From assembly GCA_903859205.1 (NCBI GenBank), contig CAIOLM010000004.1, forward strand, positions 1 through 62,965: DNA of 62,965 bases. The letters run 5' to 3'. Shown here piece by piece: positions 18,947-27,982 of this stretch. Below the pieces are notes generated by a model. The model did no database searches. It was not told where the DNA came from and worked only from the letters and a program-made list of their open reading frames with translations. Both the position numbers and the translations under genes were made by a program. Position 1 is the first letter of the stretch, and each line of letters starts with the position of its first letter. This stretch comes from an uncultured Microbacteriaceae bacterium. Its GTDB lineage: Bacteria > Actinomycetota > Actinomycetes > Actinomycetales > Microbacteriaceae.

Positions 18947-20083
18947 ATGGCCAGCTCGAGGGTGCAACCGAAAGCCAAGACGCAGTCGAAGGCAAGTTCG
19001 CCAGCCAAGGCTAAAGCTTCGTCGAAGGCCACAGTCGTGCCGGCCCCCGCCCCCAAGCGCGGACGCGCGGCACTGGCCGTCATCCTGCTCGTTCTTGGCG
19101 CTTTGCTTCTGCCCACCGCCATTGTCGGGCACTGGGCCACAACGCAGATCAGCAACTCGAATCGCTTCGTGAAGAGCCTCGCCCCGCTTTCTGAGAACCC
19201 GCAGGTGCAAAACCTTATTGTGACCAAACTCTCTGACGCCATCGACAAGAAGATGAACGTCGACAAGACAACGCAAAGCTTGGTCGACGGGCTCGGAACA
19301 GCGCTCAAACTCGGGCCCAAGGCTAAAGACGCTCTAGACATTCTGGCCGCGCCGCTTGCCGCCGGTGTTGAGAATCTCATCCATGACACTGTCGACAAGG
19401 TCGTGACATCAAAGGCGTTCCAAAAGGCGTGGACGGCATCGTTGACCATCACGCACAAGGAGCTCATCGCCATCCTGAGCGGTAGCGCGCCTGAGGGCGT
19501 GCAACTGGATGCCGACGGCACCCTCACAATTTCGCTCAAGCCGCTGATGCAAGAAGTCAAAGACCAGATGATTGCGGCCAAGGTTCCCTTTGCCAAGGTC
19601 ATCCCGACCATCGATACAAGCATCACCCTGGCCAAGATTCCCCAACTGGCTACCGCTCGCCTTGCCTACCAGGTCGGCGTCGGCGTCGGCATTTGGCTGC
19701 CCTGGTTTGTGCTCGCCGTGTTTGCCGGAGCCGTGTTTGCTGCCGTCCGTCGCTGGCGCATGGTGTTCACGAGTGCAGTGGTCATCTTTGTCATCACCGG
19801 ACTGGTTGGTATTGGGCTCTCCATGGGGCGCATCATTTTGACGGCAAGCCTCAACGGTGACATTAGGCAGGTCGCCAGCGTGATTTACGACTCGATTGTT
19901 CGGTACACGGCTTCGGTTGTCGTGGGCATTCTCATTCTCAGCGGACTGCTCACAATCGTGGCTGCAATTTGTGGTTTTGAGTCAGCGGCACCGCTGCGCA
20001 AGCGCATTTCCTTGTTGTTCAACAGGGCTACCGATGTCGCGGCCAAGAAGGTTGCGCAGAAGAAGGTCGCTAGCAAGAGTTGA
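18947..20083 (+). CDS. Membrane protein with Lys/Ala-rich N-terminus, function unknown
   Basis: A 378-residue protein. Residues 1-45 are rich in Lys, Ala, Ser and Pro (VQPKAKTQSKASSPAKAKAS), followed by a helix (ALAVILLVLGALLLPTAIVG), a roughly 190-residue soluble loop, then three further helices near residues 250, 280 and 330, and a basic C-terminus ending KKVAQKKVASKS. I do not recognise a named domain. The ATG at 18947 follows AGGGGAGTG. The next gene, a PerM-like protein, starts with a TTG overlapping this stop by 4 bases, so the two membrane proteins are probably coupled. Confidence 0.75.
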   Translation: MASSRVQPKAKTQSKASSPAKAKASSKATVVPAPAPKRGRAALAVILLVLGALLLPTAIVGHWATTQISNSNRFVKSLAPLSENPQVQNLIVTKLSDAIDKKMNVDKTTQSLVDGLGTALKLGPKAKDALDILAAPLAAGVENLIHDTVDKVVTSKAFQKAWTASLTITHKELIAILSGSAPEGVQLDADGTLTISLKPLMQEVKDQMIAAKVPFAKVIPTIDTSITLAKIPQLATARLAYQVGVGVGIWLPWFVLAVFAGAVFAAVRRWRMVFTSAVVIFVITGLVGIGLSMGRIILTASLNGDIRQVASVIYDSIVRYTASVVVGILILSGLLTIVAAICGFESAAPLRKRISLLFNRATDVAAKKVAQKKVASKS

Positions 20084-21309
20084 ACCGTCTTCTCATTATT
20101 CTCACCAGCGCGGTCGAGGCGCTGGTGGTTATGGCCGCCGGGCTGGCCATTCCATTTGTGCCGCTGACCATCATGTGGCTGACGCGGCTCAACTTGGGCA
20201 TCAACTTTGATGTCTATTGGCGGGCAGCCTCCGACATCTGGTTGCTGGGCCACGGTGTTCACTTCGGCGTAACGCTCGACCCCAAGCTTGCGGCAGCCAT
20301 CGGCTTGCCGGGAGCTGCGACGCCTTTCTTGCTGTCGATTGCTCCCTTGGCGTTCGGATTACTGACCTTGCTGTTGGGGGCACGAGTAGGTCGACGCACA
20401 ATCGAGGCCGGTACTCGCTTCATCGGCCCCATCACGGCCATCGCCACTTTTGCCGGGCTGACGGCAATCATCGTCGGCTTCGCCATCCTGCCCGCGGTCA
20501 TGCCGAGCCTGTGGCGCGGTTTCGTGTTACCCCCTGCGATTTTTGCCGCCGGTGTCATCATCGGTGCCCGTGGAGAGATTGGTCGATCGGGTGGCACCGC
20601 TGAGCGAATGCAGAAGGCCGTCACCGGCTGGGCGCGAGCATTGCCCGAGCACGTTCAGTCGGTCATCACGGTCGGGGTGCGCGGGGCAGCCGGCACGCTC
20701 TTTTCTCTGGCGGGTGTGGCGGCGGTCATGCTGGCCCTGATGGTGATCATCAACTTTCCGCAGATGGTTGGACTGTACGAGGGCCTGCAGGCTGGCCCGG
20801 GCGGCTCGTTCGTTCTGACCCTCGCGCAGATCATGCTCATGCCGAACTTCGTGCTCTGGGTCATGTCGTGGCTCACCGGGGCAGGCTTTGCTATCGGCGT
20901 GGGCTCCTCTGTGTCGCCGCTGGGAACGCAACTGGGCCCGATTCCTTCGCTGCCCATGTTCGGCATCATTCCCTCCGGAGAGATCTGGGGCGGATACTTC
21001 TGGGTCGTTATCCCAGTCGTGATTGCCCTCATTTGGGCCATGTCCATGCGCCGTCAGCTGGTCATCAAGTTCGGTGGCCCGCACCTCGGCGGATGGGCGT
21101 TAGTGACCGCGCTGGTGATGAGTTTTGCATCCGCGCTGATTGCGATGGCTCTAGCGTGGATTGCCTCGGGAAGCGGCGGACCGGGGCGTTTGAGCCTGGT
21201 CGGAGTCGTGCCCTGGCAGCTCGGGGTGTGGATCTTTATCGAGGTTGTCATCGCGAGTGTTATCGGCATGAGCATCCCGCTCGGGGCGTCGGCGAAGCCG
21301 GTAAAGTAG
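20080..21309 (+). CDS. PerM-like DUF6350 membrane protein
   Basis: A 409-residue integral membrane protein with about nine to ten helices, upstream of purN-purH. Position and topology match the actinobacterial DUF6350 family; the M. tuberculosis member PerM is linked to cell division under stress and sits in the same place before purN. A conserved-looking polar loop is GTQLGPIPSLPMFGIIPSGE. The TTG at 20080 overlaps the preceding stop by 4 bases, and homology is clear from the first helix. purN starts 6 bases after the stop. Confidence 0.8.
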   Translation: MNRLLIILTSAVEALVVMAAGLAIPFVPLTIMWLTRLNLGINFDVYWRAASDIWLLGHGVHFGVTLDPKLAAAIGLPGAATPFLLSIAPLAFGLLTLLLGARVGRRTIEAGTRFIGPITAIATFAGLTAIIVGFAILPAVMPSLWRGFVLPPAIFAAGVIIGARGEIGRSGGTAERMQKAVTGWARALPEHVQSVITVGVRGAAGTLFSLAGVAAVMLALMVIINFPQMVGLYEGLQAGPGGSFVLTLAQIMLMPNFVLWVMSWLTGAGFAIGVGSSVSPLGTQLGPIPSLPMFGIIPSGEIWGGYFWVVIPVVIALIWAMSMRRQLVIKFGGPHLGGWALVTALVMSFASALIAMALAWIASGSGGPGRLSLVGVVPWQLGVWIFIEVVIASVIGMSIPLGASAKPVK

Positions 21310-21314
21310 GGGGA

Positions 21315-21908
21315 GTGATCTCCCTCGTCGTCCTCATCTCCGGATCGGGATCCAATCTCCGCGCTTTGCTTGAGGCGACGAACCGAGACGACTTCCCGGC
21401 CAAGATTGTGGCCGTCGGGGCAGACAACGACGCACGTGGTTTCGAGCATGCCCGTGCGTTCGGTATCCCTACCTTCGTTATGGCTCCCGGTGATTTTTCA
21501 ACTCGCGACGAGTGGGGCGGCGCCTTGCTTGAGCAGGTGCGAGCCGCGGGGGCTGACCTGGTTGTGTGCGCAGGTTTCATGCGCATTTTGCCCGCCGGAT
21601 TCGTCCAAGGGCTCACCCCCAACCTCATCAACATGCACCCGGCTCTTTTGCCGCTTTTCCCCGGCGCTCACGCTGTGCGCGATGCGCTCGCTGCCGGTGC
21701 AACTGAGACCGGTGCTACGGTTCACGTGGTCGACGAAGGTGTCGATACCGGCCCGGTTATTCGCCAAGTTTCTTTGGCGATTGACCCGGGTGAAACCGAA
21801 GCACAACTGCATGAGCGAATCAAAGTGCTCGAACGGGCTCTCATCGTCGACACCGTTTCTGACATCGCCCATAACCTCATCGACCTCAAGGAGTTAGCCC
21901 GTTCATGA
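21315..21908 (+). CDS. purN: Phosphoribosylglycinamide formyltransferase
   Basis: PurN transfers a formyl group from 10-formyl-THF to GAR in purine synthesis. The 197-residue protein opens with [20 protein letters not shown], has the catalytic triad region GFMRILP and [20 protein letters not shown], and [10 protein letters not shown]. It begins with GTG at 21315 directly behind a purine run (TAGGGGGA) that includes the PerM stop, so it probably depends on coupling. Its stop overlaps the purH ATG. Confidence 0.95.
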   Translation: MISLVVLISGSGSNLRALLEATNRDDFPAKIVAVGADNDARGFEHARAFGIPTFVMAPGDFSTRDEWGGALLEQVRAAGADLVVCAGFMRILPAGFVQGLTPNLINMHPALLPLFPGAHAVRDALAAGATETGATVHVVDEGVDTGPVIRQVSLAIDPGETEAQLHERIKVLERALIVDTVSDIAHNLIDLKELARS

Positions 21909-23503
21909 GAGGACCAAGCCACGACCCCAGCCTCTACCGCGAGCGTGACCGCGTAGCCGTCAAGCGCGCGCTGATCTCGGTGAGCGACAAGACCGGCCTC
22001 CTTGACCTAGCCAAGGCACTCGCCGCAGCCGGTGCCGAGATTGTCTCGACGGGTTCGACAGCCTCGACCATTCGTGAGGCCGGCATTGCTGTTACCGATG
22101 TGAGCTCGGTAACCGGGTTCCCCGAGTCACTCGATGGTCGAGTCAAGACACTGCACCCTGCCGTGCACGCCGGAATCCTTGCCGACCTCCGCCTCGAGTC
22201 ACACGAGCAGCAGCTTGCCGACCTCGGCATTGCAAACTTTGAGCTCGTTGTGGTGAACCTCTACCCGTTCCGCGAGACCGTTGCTTCGGGAGCCCCGGAG
22301 TCCGACATCATCGAGCAAATCGATATTGGTGGGCCTGCCTTGGTTCGCGCTTCGGCCAAGAACCACGCAAACGTCGCAATCGTGGTTTCGCCCCTGCGCT
22401 ATGCCGAGGTCATCGCCGAGGTGTCCGAGGGTGGCACGACGCTCAACACTCGCCGCGCGCTTGCCGCTGAGGCATTCACCCACACCGCGGCCTATGACGC
22501 TGCCGTTTCGGCGTGGTTCCTGCGTGACGAGGATTTCCCGCCGGCGTACTCGGTTACCGCCAACCGCGGACAGACGCTGCGCTACGGAGAGAACTCGCAT
22601 CAGCGTGCCGCTCTCTACCTGCAACAGGGCGGACACGGCATCGCCCAGGCAGAATTGCTAGGCGGCAAAGAAATGTCGTACAACAACTACGTGGATGCTG
22701 ACGCCGCTGTGCGGGCTGCGTACGACTTCATCAACCCCGCGGTGGCCATCATCAAACACGCGAACCCCTGTGGCATCGCAGTTGCTCGTGACAAGTCCAT
22801 CGACCAGATCGCGTCGGCGCACCACTTGGCGCACGCCTGCGATCCGGTCTCGGCCTTCGGCGGGGTTATCGCTGCCAACCGCACGGTGACCCTCAAGATG
22901 GCGGAGCAGGTGAGCGAGGTCTTCACCGAGGTTCTCGTCGCTCCCGATTTCGACGCAGACGCCCTCAAGCTGCTGAAAGAGAAGAAGAACCTGCGCTTGC
23001 TGCGCTTGCCGGCTGACTTCAGCCGCGACCCGCGCGAGATTCGCCAGATTTCGGGTGGCTACCTCGTGCAAGACACCGACCTTTTCGACACCGATGCCGA
23101 ACTCGGCACACTTCTCACGAATTGGACTCTGGTCTCGGGCGAGCCGGCCGATGCCGAAACACTTGTCGACCTTGAGTTCGCGTGGAAGGCGTGCCGCTCG
23201 GTCAAGTCGAACGCGATTTTGCTCGCCAAGGGCGGTGCCTCGGTGGGCGTCGGAATGGGTCAAGTAAACCGTGTTGACTCGTGTCACCTCGCCGTCAACC
23301 GCGCGGGCGACCGCGCCGCAGGGTCGGTAGCCGCATCCGATGCGTTCTTCCCTTTTGCTGACGGCCTCGAAGTTCTGCTGGCTGCCGGCATCAAGGCTGT
23401 CGTTCAGCCCGGCGGTTCAGTTCGTGATGAAGAGGTGATTGCTGCGGCGGCCAAAGCTGGAGTGACCATGTACTTCACGGGCGAACGTCACTTCTTCCAC
23501 TAG
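21905..23503 (+). CDS. purH: Bifunctional AICAR formyltransferase/IMP cyclohydrolase
   Basis: PurH carries out the last two steps to IMP: formylation of AICAR with 10-formyl-THF, then ring closure. The 532-residue protein has the MGS-like IMP cyclohydrolase domain ([35 protein letters not shown]) and the transformylase domain with the [13 protein letters not shown] and [20 protein letters not shown] motifs, ending TGERHFFH. The ATG at 21905 overlaps purN by 4 bases. AICAR and ZTP accumulate when this step lacks folate, which links it to the ZTP riboswitch on glyA-folD about 7.4 kb away. Confidence 0.97.
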   Translation: MRGPSHDPSLYRERDRVAVKRALISVSDKTGLLDLAKALAAAGAEIVSTGSTASTIREAGIAVTDVSSVTGFPESLDGRVKTLHPAVHAGILADLRLESHEQQLADLGIANFELVVVNLYPFRETVASGAPESDIIEQIDIGGPALVRASAKNHANVAIVVSPLRYAEVIAEVSEGGTTLNTRRALAAEAFTHTAAYDAAVSAWFLRDEDFPPAYSVTANRGQTLRYGENSHQRAALYLQQGGHGIAQAELLGGKEMSYNNYVDADAAVRAAYDFINPAVAIIKHANPCGIAVARDKSIDQIASAHHLAHACDPVSAFGGVIAANRTVTLKMAEQVSEVFTEVLVAPDFDADALKLLKEKKNLRLLRLPADFSRDPREIRQISGGYLVQDTDLFDTDAELGTLLTNWTLVSGEPADAETLVDLEFAWKACRSVKSNAILLAKGGASVGVGMGQVNRVDSCHLAVNRAGDRAAGSVAASDAFFPFADGLEVLLAAGIKAVVQPGGSVRDEEVIAAAAKAGVTMYFTGERHFFH

Positions 23504-23526
23504 CCACAACCGAATCCATCATCCTC

Positions 23527-23547
23527 AAGAATCAAGAATCAGGAATC
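23527..23547 (+). repeat. Three tandem 7-base repeats at a ribosome-binding site
   Basis: AAGAATC-AAGAATC-AGGAATC, immediately followed by the ATG at 23548. The third unit holds the only Shine-Dalgarno-like core (AGGA). Gain or loss of a unit would change the leader but not the reading frame. Confidence 0.7.
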
Positions 23548-24741
23548 ATGAAAATCACTCCTCGCCGTGCGCTAGCAGCACTTGCCGCGTCAATCGTTGT
23601 CGTCGCCATTTCCATGGTCGCCAACTCCTTGGTCTACTACGTTGCCAACCAGATGAAGGCTGAGCTGCTCTACCAGGTAGCTGACTACTTTGGCGCAGCA
23701 GAGCTGATTCTTCTCGCTCTGGTATTCGTGGGTGCTCTTGTTGGCTTCATGCGAAACCGCTGGCTTGCTCTGGCAACCGGAGCCGTCGCCTCCGTGGTCG
23801 CTACGCTCGTCGGTCTGCTGATCAAGCTGATGAGTCAGCCCATTGGCAACGTCCCCTTCGAGGTCTTGCTCGGAGTTTTGCTCGGGCAGGGATTGTTCTT
23901 CATTCTTGCGGCGCTCATTGCGGCCCCTACGGCTGGCTTCTGGTTGCTTACCAAGATTGAGGGCGCCACCGGTCGCGCCACCGGTCGAATCGCTTTGGTT
24001 CGCGCTCCGGCGTCCACGCTCGCCGACGGACTGGTTACCCATATCAAGCGCAAGAAGGTTGATCTCGACCTGGCGAACCAGCAGTGGGATTCGTACGTCG
24101 AGACTCTAAACATCTGCGGTTGGCAGACCCTCGAGGTCGACCAGCGTGACGATCTGGCCGACTCGGTCTTCATCGAGGACACGGTTGTGATGCTTGGCAA
24201 GACAGCGGTCATTACCAGCCCCGGTGCAGACTCTCGTGCCGAAGAGATTCTGGCAACCGAACAAGCCGTGCGTGCACTTGGGCTGAAGGTCGAGCGCATT
24301 AGCGCTCCCGGAACGCTCGACGGCGGCGACGTGCTCAAGGTTGGCGCAACAATCTATGTCGGTCGTGGTGGGCGCACAAACGGAGAGGGAATCCGTCAGT
24401 TCCGGGCGATTGCCTCGGCGCTGGGCTACACGGTGGTTGCCGTTCCCGTGACGAAGGCCCTGCACCTCAAGACCGCCATCACGGCGCTTCCCGATGGCAC
24501 CATCATTGGTTACCCGCCGCTTGTCGACAACGAGGCAATCTTCCCTCGATTCCAGCCGGTGCCTGAGGCCCACGGAACCGCTGTGGTGATTCTCGCTCCC
24601 GACCTGCTGCTCATGTCTGCCTCAGCACCCAAGACGGCCGTGCTTCTCCAAGACCTGGGCTACAACGTGGTCACGGTCGACATCTCCGAGTTCGAGAAGC
24701 TCGAAGGATGCGTTACCTGCCTGTCGGTGCGAATCCGCTAA
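23548..24741 (+). CDS. Membrane-anchored dimethylarginine dimethylaminohydrolase-like protein
   Basis: A 397-residue fusion. Residues 1-140 carry about four hydrophobic helices; residues 145-397 form a pentein-fold hydrolase of the DDAH/arginine deiminase superfamily. The expected active-site residues are visible: Glu210 in SVFIEDTVVM, the LDGGDVL loop, His306 in LHLKTAITAL, and Cys391 in GCVTCLSVRIR. DDAH converts methylated arginines to citrulline and methylamines. Family members are normally soluble and about 255 residues, so the membrane half is unusual. The catalytic domain is predicted cytoplasmic if there are four helices. The stop overlaps that of the convergent GNAT gene. Confidence 0.82.
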   Translation: MKITPRRALAALAASIVVVAISMVANSLVYYVANQMKAELLYQVADYFGAAELILLALVFVGALVGFMRNRWLALATGAVASVVATLVGLLIKLMSQPIGNVPFEVLLGVLLGQGLFFILAALIAAPTAGFWLLTKIEGATGRATGRIALVRAPASTLADGLVTHIKRKKVDLDLANQQWDSYVETLNICGWQTLEVDQRDDLADSVFIEDTVVMLGKTAVITSPGADSRAEEILATEQAVRALGLKVERISAPGTLDGGDVLKVGATIYVGRGGRTNGEGIRQFRAIASALGYTVVAVPVTKALHLKTAITALPDGTIIGYPPLVDNEAIFPRFQPVPEAHGTAVVILAPDLLLMSASAPKTAVLLQDLGYNVVTVDISEFEKLEGCVTCLSVRIR

Positions 24742-25190
24742 AGCTTGAGCTCGCTGATGGTTTCACCGTAACGGCTCACACCGGTGTCGACGAAGCCCAG
24801 CTTGTGAAAGAACTCGCCTGGTCCGGCGTCGCCGGCGTCCCACAGCACCGTCAGGTGGTCGTAGCCGCGTGACTTCGCTTCCTCGGCGAGCCCGAGAACG
24901 GCGAAGCGGCCGACGCCCGTGCCTTGCTGGTTTGCGGCTACTGTGATGCGCCAGATGCACGAGCGAAACTCGGGCGACGGTGCGTCATTGTCAAAGTGTC
25001 CGCGAATGAACCCGACGACGGTGTCACCGTCGAGCACGACGCGTGGCCACTCGGTTACCGGGTTGAAGTATGACTCGGCGAGCGCGTAAGACGTTGGGGC
25101 GACGAACGCTTCCTGCCCTGGCTTGAGCGTCAGAGTGTTCGCCGCGACGATGGTCTTGGCTGAAAGTTCTTCGAGTTTGAGGTTCCCCAT
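24738..25190 (-). CDS. GNAT family N-acetyltransferase
   Basis: A 150-residue acetyl-CoA-dependent N-acetyltransferase. The acetyl-CoA loop reads NQQGTGVGRFAVLGLAEEAK (Q-x-x-G-x-G/A type), after the beta-4 strand CIWRITVAA, and ends with GEFFHKLGFVDTGVSRYG, typical of the GNAT C-terminal helix and strand. The substrate is unknown. The ATG at 25190 is preferred over an in-frame upstream start because AGGGA lies just before it. It is convergent with the DDAH-like gene, sharing 4 bases. Confidence 0.85.
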   Translation of the reverse strand: MGNLKLEELSAKTIVAANTLTLKPGQEAFVAPTSYALAESYFNPVTEWPRVVLDGDTVVGFIRGHFDNDAPSPEFRSCIWRITVAANQQGTGVGRFAVLGLAEEAKSRGYDHLTVLWDAGDAGPGEFFHKLGFVDTGVSRYGETISELKL

Positions 25191-25280
25191 ATCCCTAGGG
25201 TAACTCCGCTCGCGAGTCACACGGGTAACCAGTGTGTTAACGATTGCTTATCGTGACGTCGGCATGATTCAGAGCGCCTC

Positions 25281-25297
25281 ACTCGCGTCGAGCGAGT
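25281..25297. promoter_or_regulatory. Inverted repeat upstream of the P-type ATPase
   Basis: ACTCGC-GTCGA-GCGAGT, a 6-5-6 inverted repeat 36 bases before the chosen GTG start. Its position in the leader suggests an operator for a metal-responsive repressor. No regulator is encoded next to it. Confidence 0.35.
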
Positions 25298-25332
25298 AAC
25301 CTAAGGGGGGCGGAATGCAATGGGAGGCAAGC

Positions 25333-27228
25333 GTGAACAAGCTGTGGCAATTTGCCCGCCACTATCCCGCCTTCGCCGCAACCGTCGTGGTCGCCCTCCT
25401 GGGATTGGTTCTCATGCTTGTGGGCGTCTCGTTGGCGTCACAGATTCTCATCAGCGGGTTTTCATTGGTGATTGCCGGCATTGAGTCCGTCGGAATGATC
25501 AAGGCCCTTTTGCGCAAGCACTATGGCATCGACATTCTCGCGATTACCGCCATCATTGCCACGGTCATCGTGCAGGAGTACTGGGCCAGCATCATCATCG
25601 TGCTCATGTTCACTGGCGGTGAGGCGCTGGAAGACTTCGCAGAGCGCCGCGCAAAGCGCGAGCTCACCAGCCTGTTGGAGCGCTCGCCGCTAATTGCGCA
25701 CCGCCAAGACGGCGACACCACAGTAGATGTCGCAATCACTGAAGTCGCTATTGGCGATTTGCTCATGGTTAAACCCGGCGAAGTCGTTCCGGTCGATGGC
25801 AAGCTCATGTCTGGCGACGCTGTTCTCGATGAGTCATCGCTGACGGGCGAGAGCCTTCCGGTTGAGCGCCTCGAGGGCGATGACCTCATCAGTGGTTCGG
25901 TCAATGGTGCTACCGCTATCTTCATGATTGTCAGCCATCGCGCCGAAGACAGTCAGTACCAGCGCATCGTCGCGCTCGTCGCCGAGGCAGCTGAGAGCAA
26001 GGCCCCGTTTGTTCGCATGGCTGATAGGTACGCCGTGCCGTTCACAATCGTCGCTTACATTCTGGCTGCGGTGGGCTGGATTATCAGTGGTCACGCATCC
26101 CGCTTTGCTGAAGTTTTGGTCGTGGCAACGCCATGCCCGCTGATCATCGCCGCTCCGGTGGCATTCATCGCAGGCATGAGCCGGGCCGCTCGACACGGAA
26201 TCATCATCAAAAACGCCGGAACACTCGAGCGTCTAGCCAAGGTGAAGACCGTGGCATTCGACAAGACGGGAACTCTCACGCACGGTCAGCCTGACCTCGT
26301 CGACATCCGCCCGGCTGGCAATATCACTGACGTTGAGCTTCTGCGTCTTGCCGCTGCCGCAGAGCAGTCCTCGGCACACACGCTCGCTCAGTCCATCGTC
26401 GTGGCTGCCAAGTTCCGGGGAATTCCGATTGCGGTCTGTGAGAGCGTGACCGAGACAACAGCCCACGGTCTCACCGCCGTCGTCGAAGGCAAGACAGTGG
26501 TCATCGGCAAGTTCGGCTTCATCTCGGATGCTGCTCCCAACGCCGAGCCCACGAAGCTTGCCGCGGGCGAGATGGCCGTGTATGTCGCGGTGAACGGTGT
26601 CTATGCGGGAGCGCTGGTTCTTCGCGACGAGATTCGCCTCGACGCTGCCGAAACCATACTGTGGCTCTCCCGTCTGGGCGTAAAGCACACCCTCATGCTC
26701 ACCGGCGATGGCTCAGCGACGGCTCAACATGTCGCGACCGCTCTAGGCGTCACAGACGTGCAGGCGGAGTGCTTGCCTATCGACAAAGTGCACGCGGTGC
26801 AGGCGGTGGTCGATCGTCCCGTCATGATGGTGGGCGACGGCGTAAACGACGCTCCTGTTCTTGCGGTGGCTGACATCGGTGTCGCCATGGGTGCACGCGG
26901 TTCAACCGCGGCGAGTGAGTCTGCCGATGTGGTCATCATGAAGGATGACCTCCAGCGGGTCGCTCGCGCCGTGCAGGTCGGCCACGAGACTATTCGCATC
27001 GCCACGCAGAGCATCTGGATCGGTATGGTGCTCAGCCTCGGACTCATGGTCGTCGCAGTTTTCGGCGTGGTTCCCGCAATTCTCGGGGCAGGCTTTCAAG
27101 AAATCATCGACCTGGTCACGATCCTGAACGCGTTACGCGCCCTCGGCGGCAGGGCCAATGTCGCTCGATTTGTGACGCGTAACACCCTCGACCGCCCCAG
27201 CGCTCTCGATGGAACTCTTACTTCATAA
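25333..27228 (+). CDS. Heavy-metal translocating P1B-type ATPase
   Basis: A 631-residue metal-pumping ATPase without an N-terminal metal-binding domain. It has SLTGES in the actuator domain (near residue 171), the phosphorylation motif DKTGTLTHGQ (Asp at about 310), the GDGVNDAP hinge (near 501), and TPCPLIIAAP in the membrane (Cys at about 268). The membrane motif is Cys-Pro-Leu, not the CPC of Cu/Zn/Cd pumps or the SPC of P1B-4, so the metal cannot be assigned. The GTG at 25333 is chosen because GGGAGG lies 6 bases before it; an in-frame ATG at 25315 is an alternative. It ends overlapping the convergent apbE by 11 bases. Confidence 0.88.
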   Translation: MNKLWQFARHYPAFAATVVVALLGLVLMLVGVSLASQILISGFSLVIAGIESVGMIKALLRKHYGIDILAITAIIATVIVQEYWASIIIVLMFTGGEALEDFAERRAKRELTSLLERSPLIAHRQDGDTTVDVAITEVAIGDLLMVKPGEVVPVDGKLMSGDAVLDESSLTGESLPVERLEGDDLISGSVNGATAIFMIVSHRAEDSQYQRIVALVAEAAESKAPFVRMADRYAVPFTIVAYILAAVGWIISGHASRFAEVLVVATPCPLIIAAPVAFIAGMSRAARHGIIIKNAGTLERLAKVKTVAFDKTGTLTHGQPDLVDIRPAGNITDVELLRLAAAAEQSSAHTLAQSIVVAAKFRGIPIAVCESVTETTAHGLTAVVEGKTVVIGKFGFISDAAPNAEPTKLAAGEMAVYVAVNGVYAGALVLRDEIRLDAAETILWLSRLGVKHTLMLTGDGSATAQHVATALGVTDVQAECLPIDKVHAVQAVVDRPVMMVGDGVNDAPVLAVADIGVAMGARGSTAASESADVVIMKDDLQRVARAVQVGHETIRIATQSIWIGMVLSLGLMVVAVFGVVPAILGAGFQEIIDLVTILNALRALGGRANVARFVTRNTLDRPSALDGTLTS

Positions 27229-27979
27229 GCCCTTGAAAGCGGTTGTTTCCCAAGAGTGAGCCGTCGCGCTTGACCACAAGCACGCCGATGTTGAATCGCT
27301 CGGTCATGGTGTCGAGGGCATCCTGGCCCCCGGCGATGATTGTCGTTGCCAGAACGTCGGCGGTCATGATGTCTTCGGCCACAACGCTGACCTGACGAAA
27401 CGAGTTGTCGGTGTCGGGGCGAAGCCAGATGTGTTCGCCTCGCTCGGCCGACCCCGAGGTGGCCATGGCGCAGAACTCCTCTGAGAGCTCGACGGTGGCG
27501 GTCAACAGCTCGGGGTCCTCCGGGTTGGCAACGCCAACGCGCCACCCCTCACTGGGCCGACCAGAAGACAGCAGGTCGCCTCCCGCGTTGATCAAGAACG
27601 TGGTGAATCCTGCCGTCGCGAGAGCGTCGGCTGAACGCTGAATACCCACGGCCTTGATGGTGCCCGAGAGGTCGAGCACTCCATCTGGGCGATGTGGTGT
27701 GAAGGTGTAGTTCGTCTTTTCGCGCCAGTCGAGTGACTCGGCATAGGCCGCCCGCATTTCGTCGCTGGCCCCAGGCAGGGTGAGCTCACCCCGTGCAATG
27801 CGCGAGATCTCAGAATCCTCGCGGTACAGGCTGAAGCGAGCGTTGAGGGCCTCGAATTCCTGCGTGGTAGCGGCAATCGCCGCATCGAGCTCTCTCGCAC
27901 GCTCAGAGGAGGCGGTTTCATTGTCGGGAACACGAACGCTCACCACGGTTCCCATGGTTGTGAACGTGTGCACCGACAC
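27218..27979 (-). CDS. apbE: FAD:protein FMN transferase (ApbE)
   Basis: ApbE attaches FMN covalently to Thr/Ser of extracytoplasmic or membrane flavoproteins. The 253-residue protein shows FTTMGTVVSVRVPD, RFSLYREDSEISRI, DLSGTIKAVGIQRSADAL (the KG-type motif of the family), LINAGGDLLSSG and MTADVLATT with the metal-binding Asp. I see no signal peptide or lipobox, so it may act on the cytoplasmic side before export or be released another way. The GTG start lies 4 bases after the stop of the FMN-binding protein gene, its likely substrate. Confidence 0.93.
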   Translation of the reverse strand: MSVHTFTTMGTVVSVRVPDNETASSERARELDAAIAATTQEFEALNARFSLYREDSEISRIARGELTLPGASDEMRAAYAESLDWREKTNYTFTPHRPDGVLDLSGTIKAVGIQRSADALATAGFTTFLINAGGDLLSSGRPSEGWRVGVANPEDPELLTATVELSEEFCAMATSGSAERGEHIWLRPDTDNSFRQVSVVAEDIMTADVLATTIIAGGQDALDTMTERFNIGVLVVKRDGSLLGNNRFQGLMK

Positions 27980-27982
27980 GAG

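Noticed and set aside
25240-25262. ACGAT-N5-ATCGT small inverted repeat upstream of the P-type ATPase
   Set aside because: Five-base arms are expected by chance; the 6-5-6 repeat closer to the gene is the better candidate.
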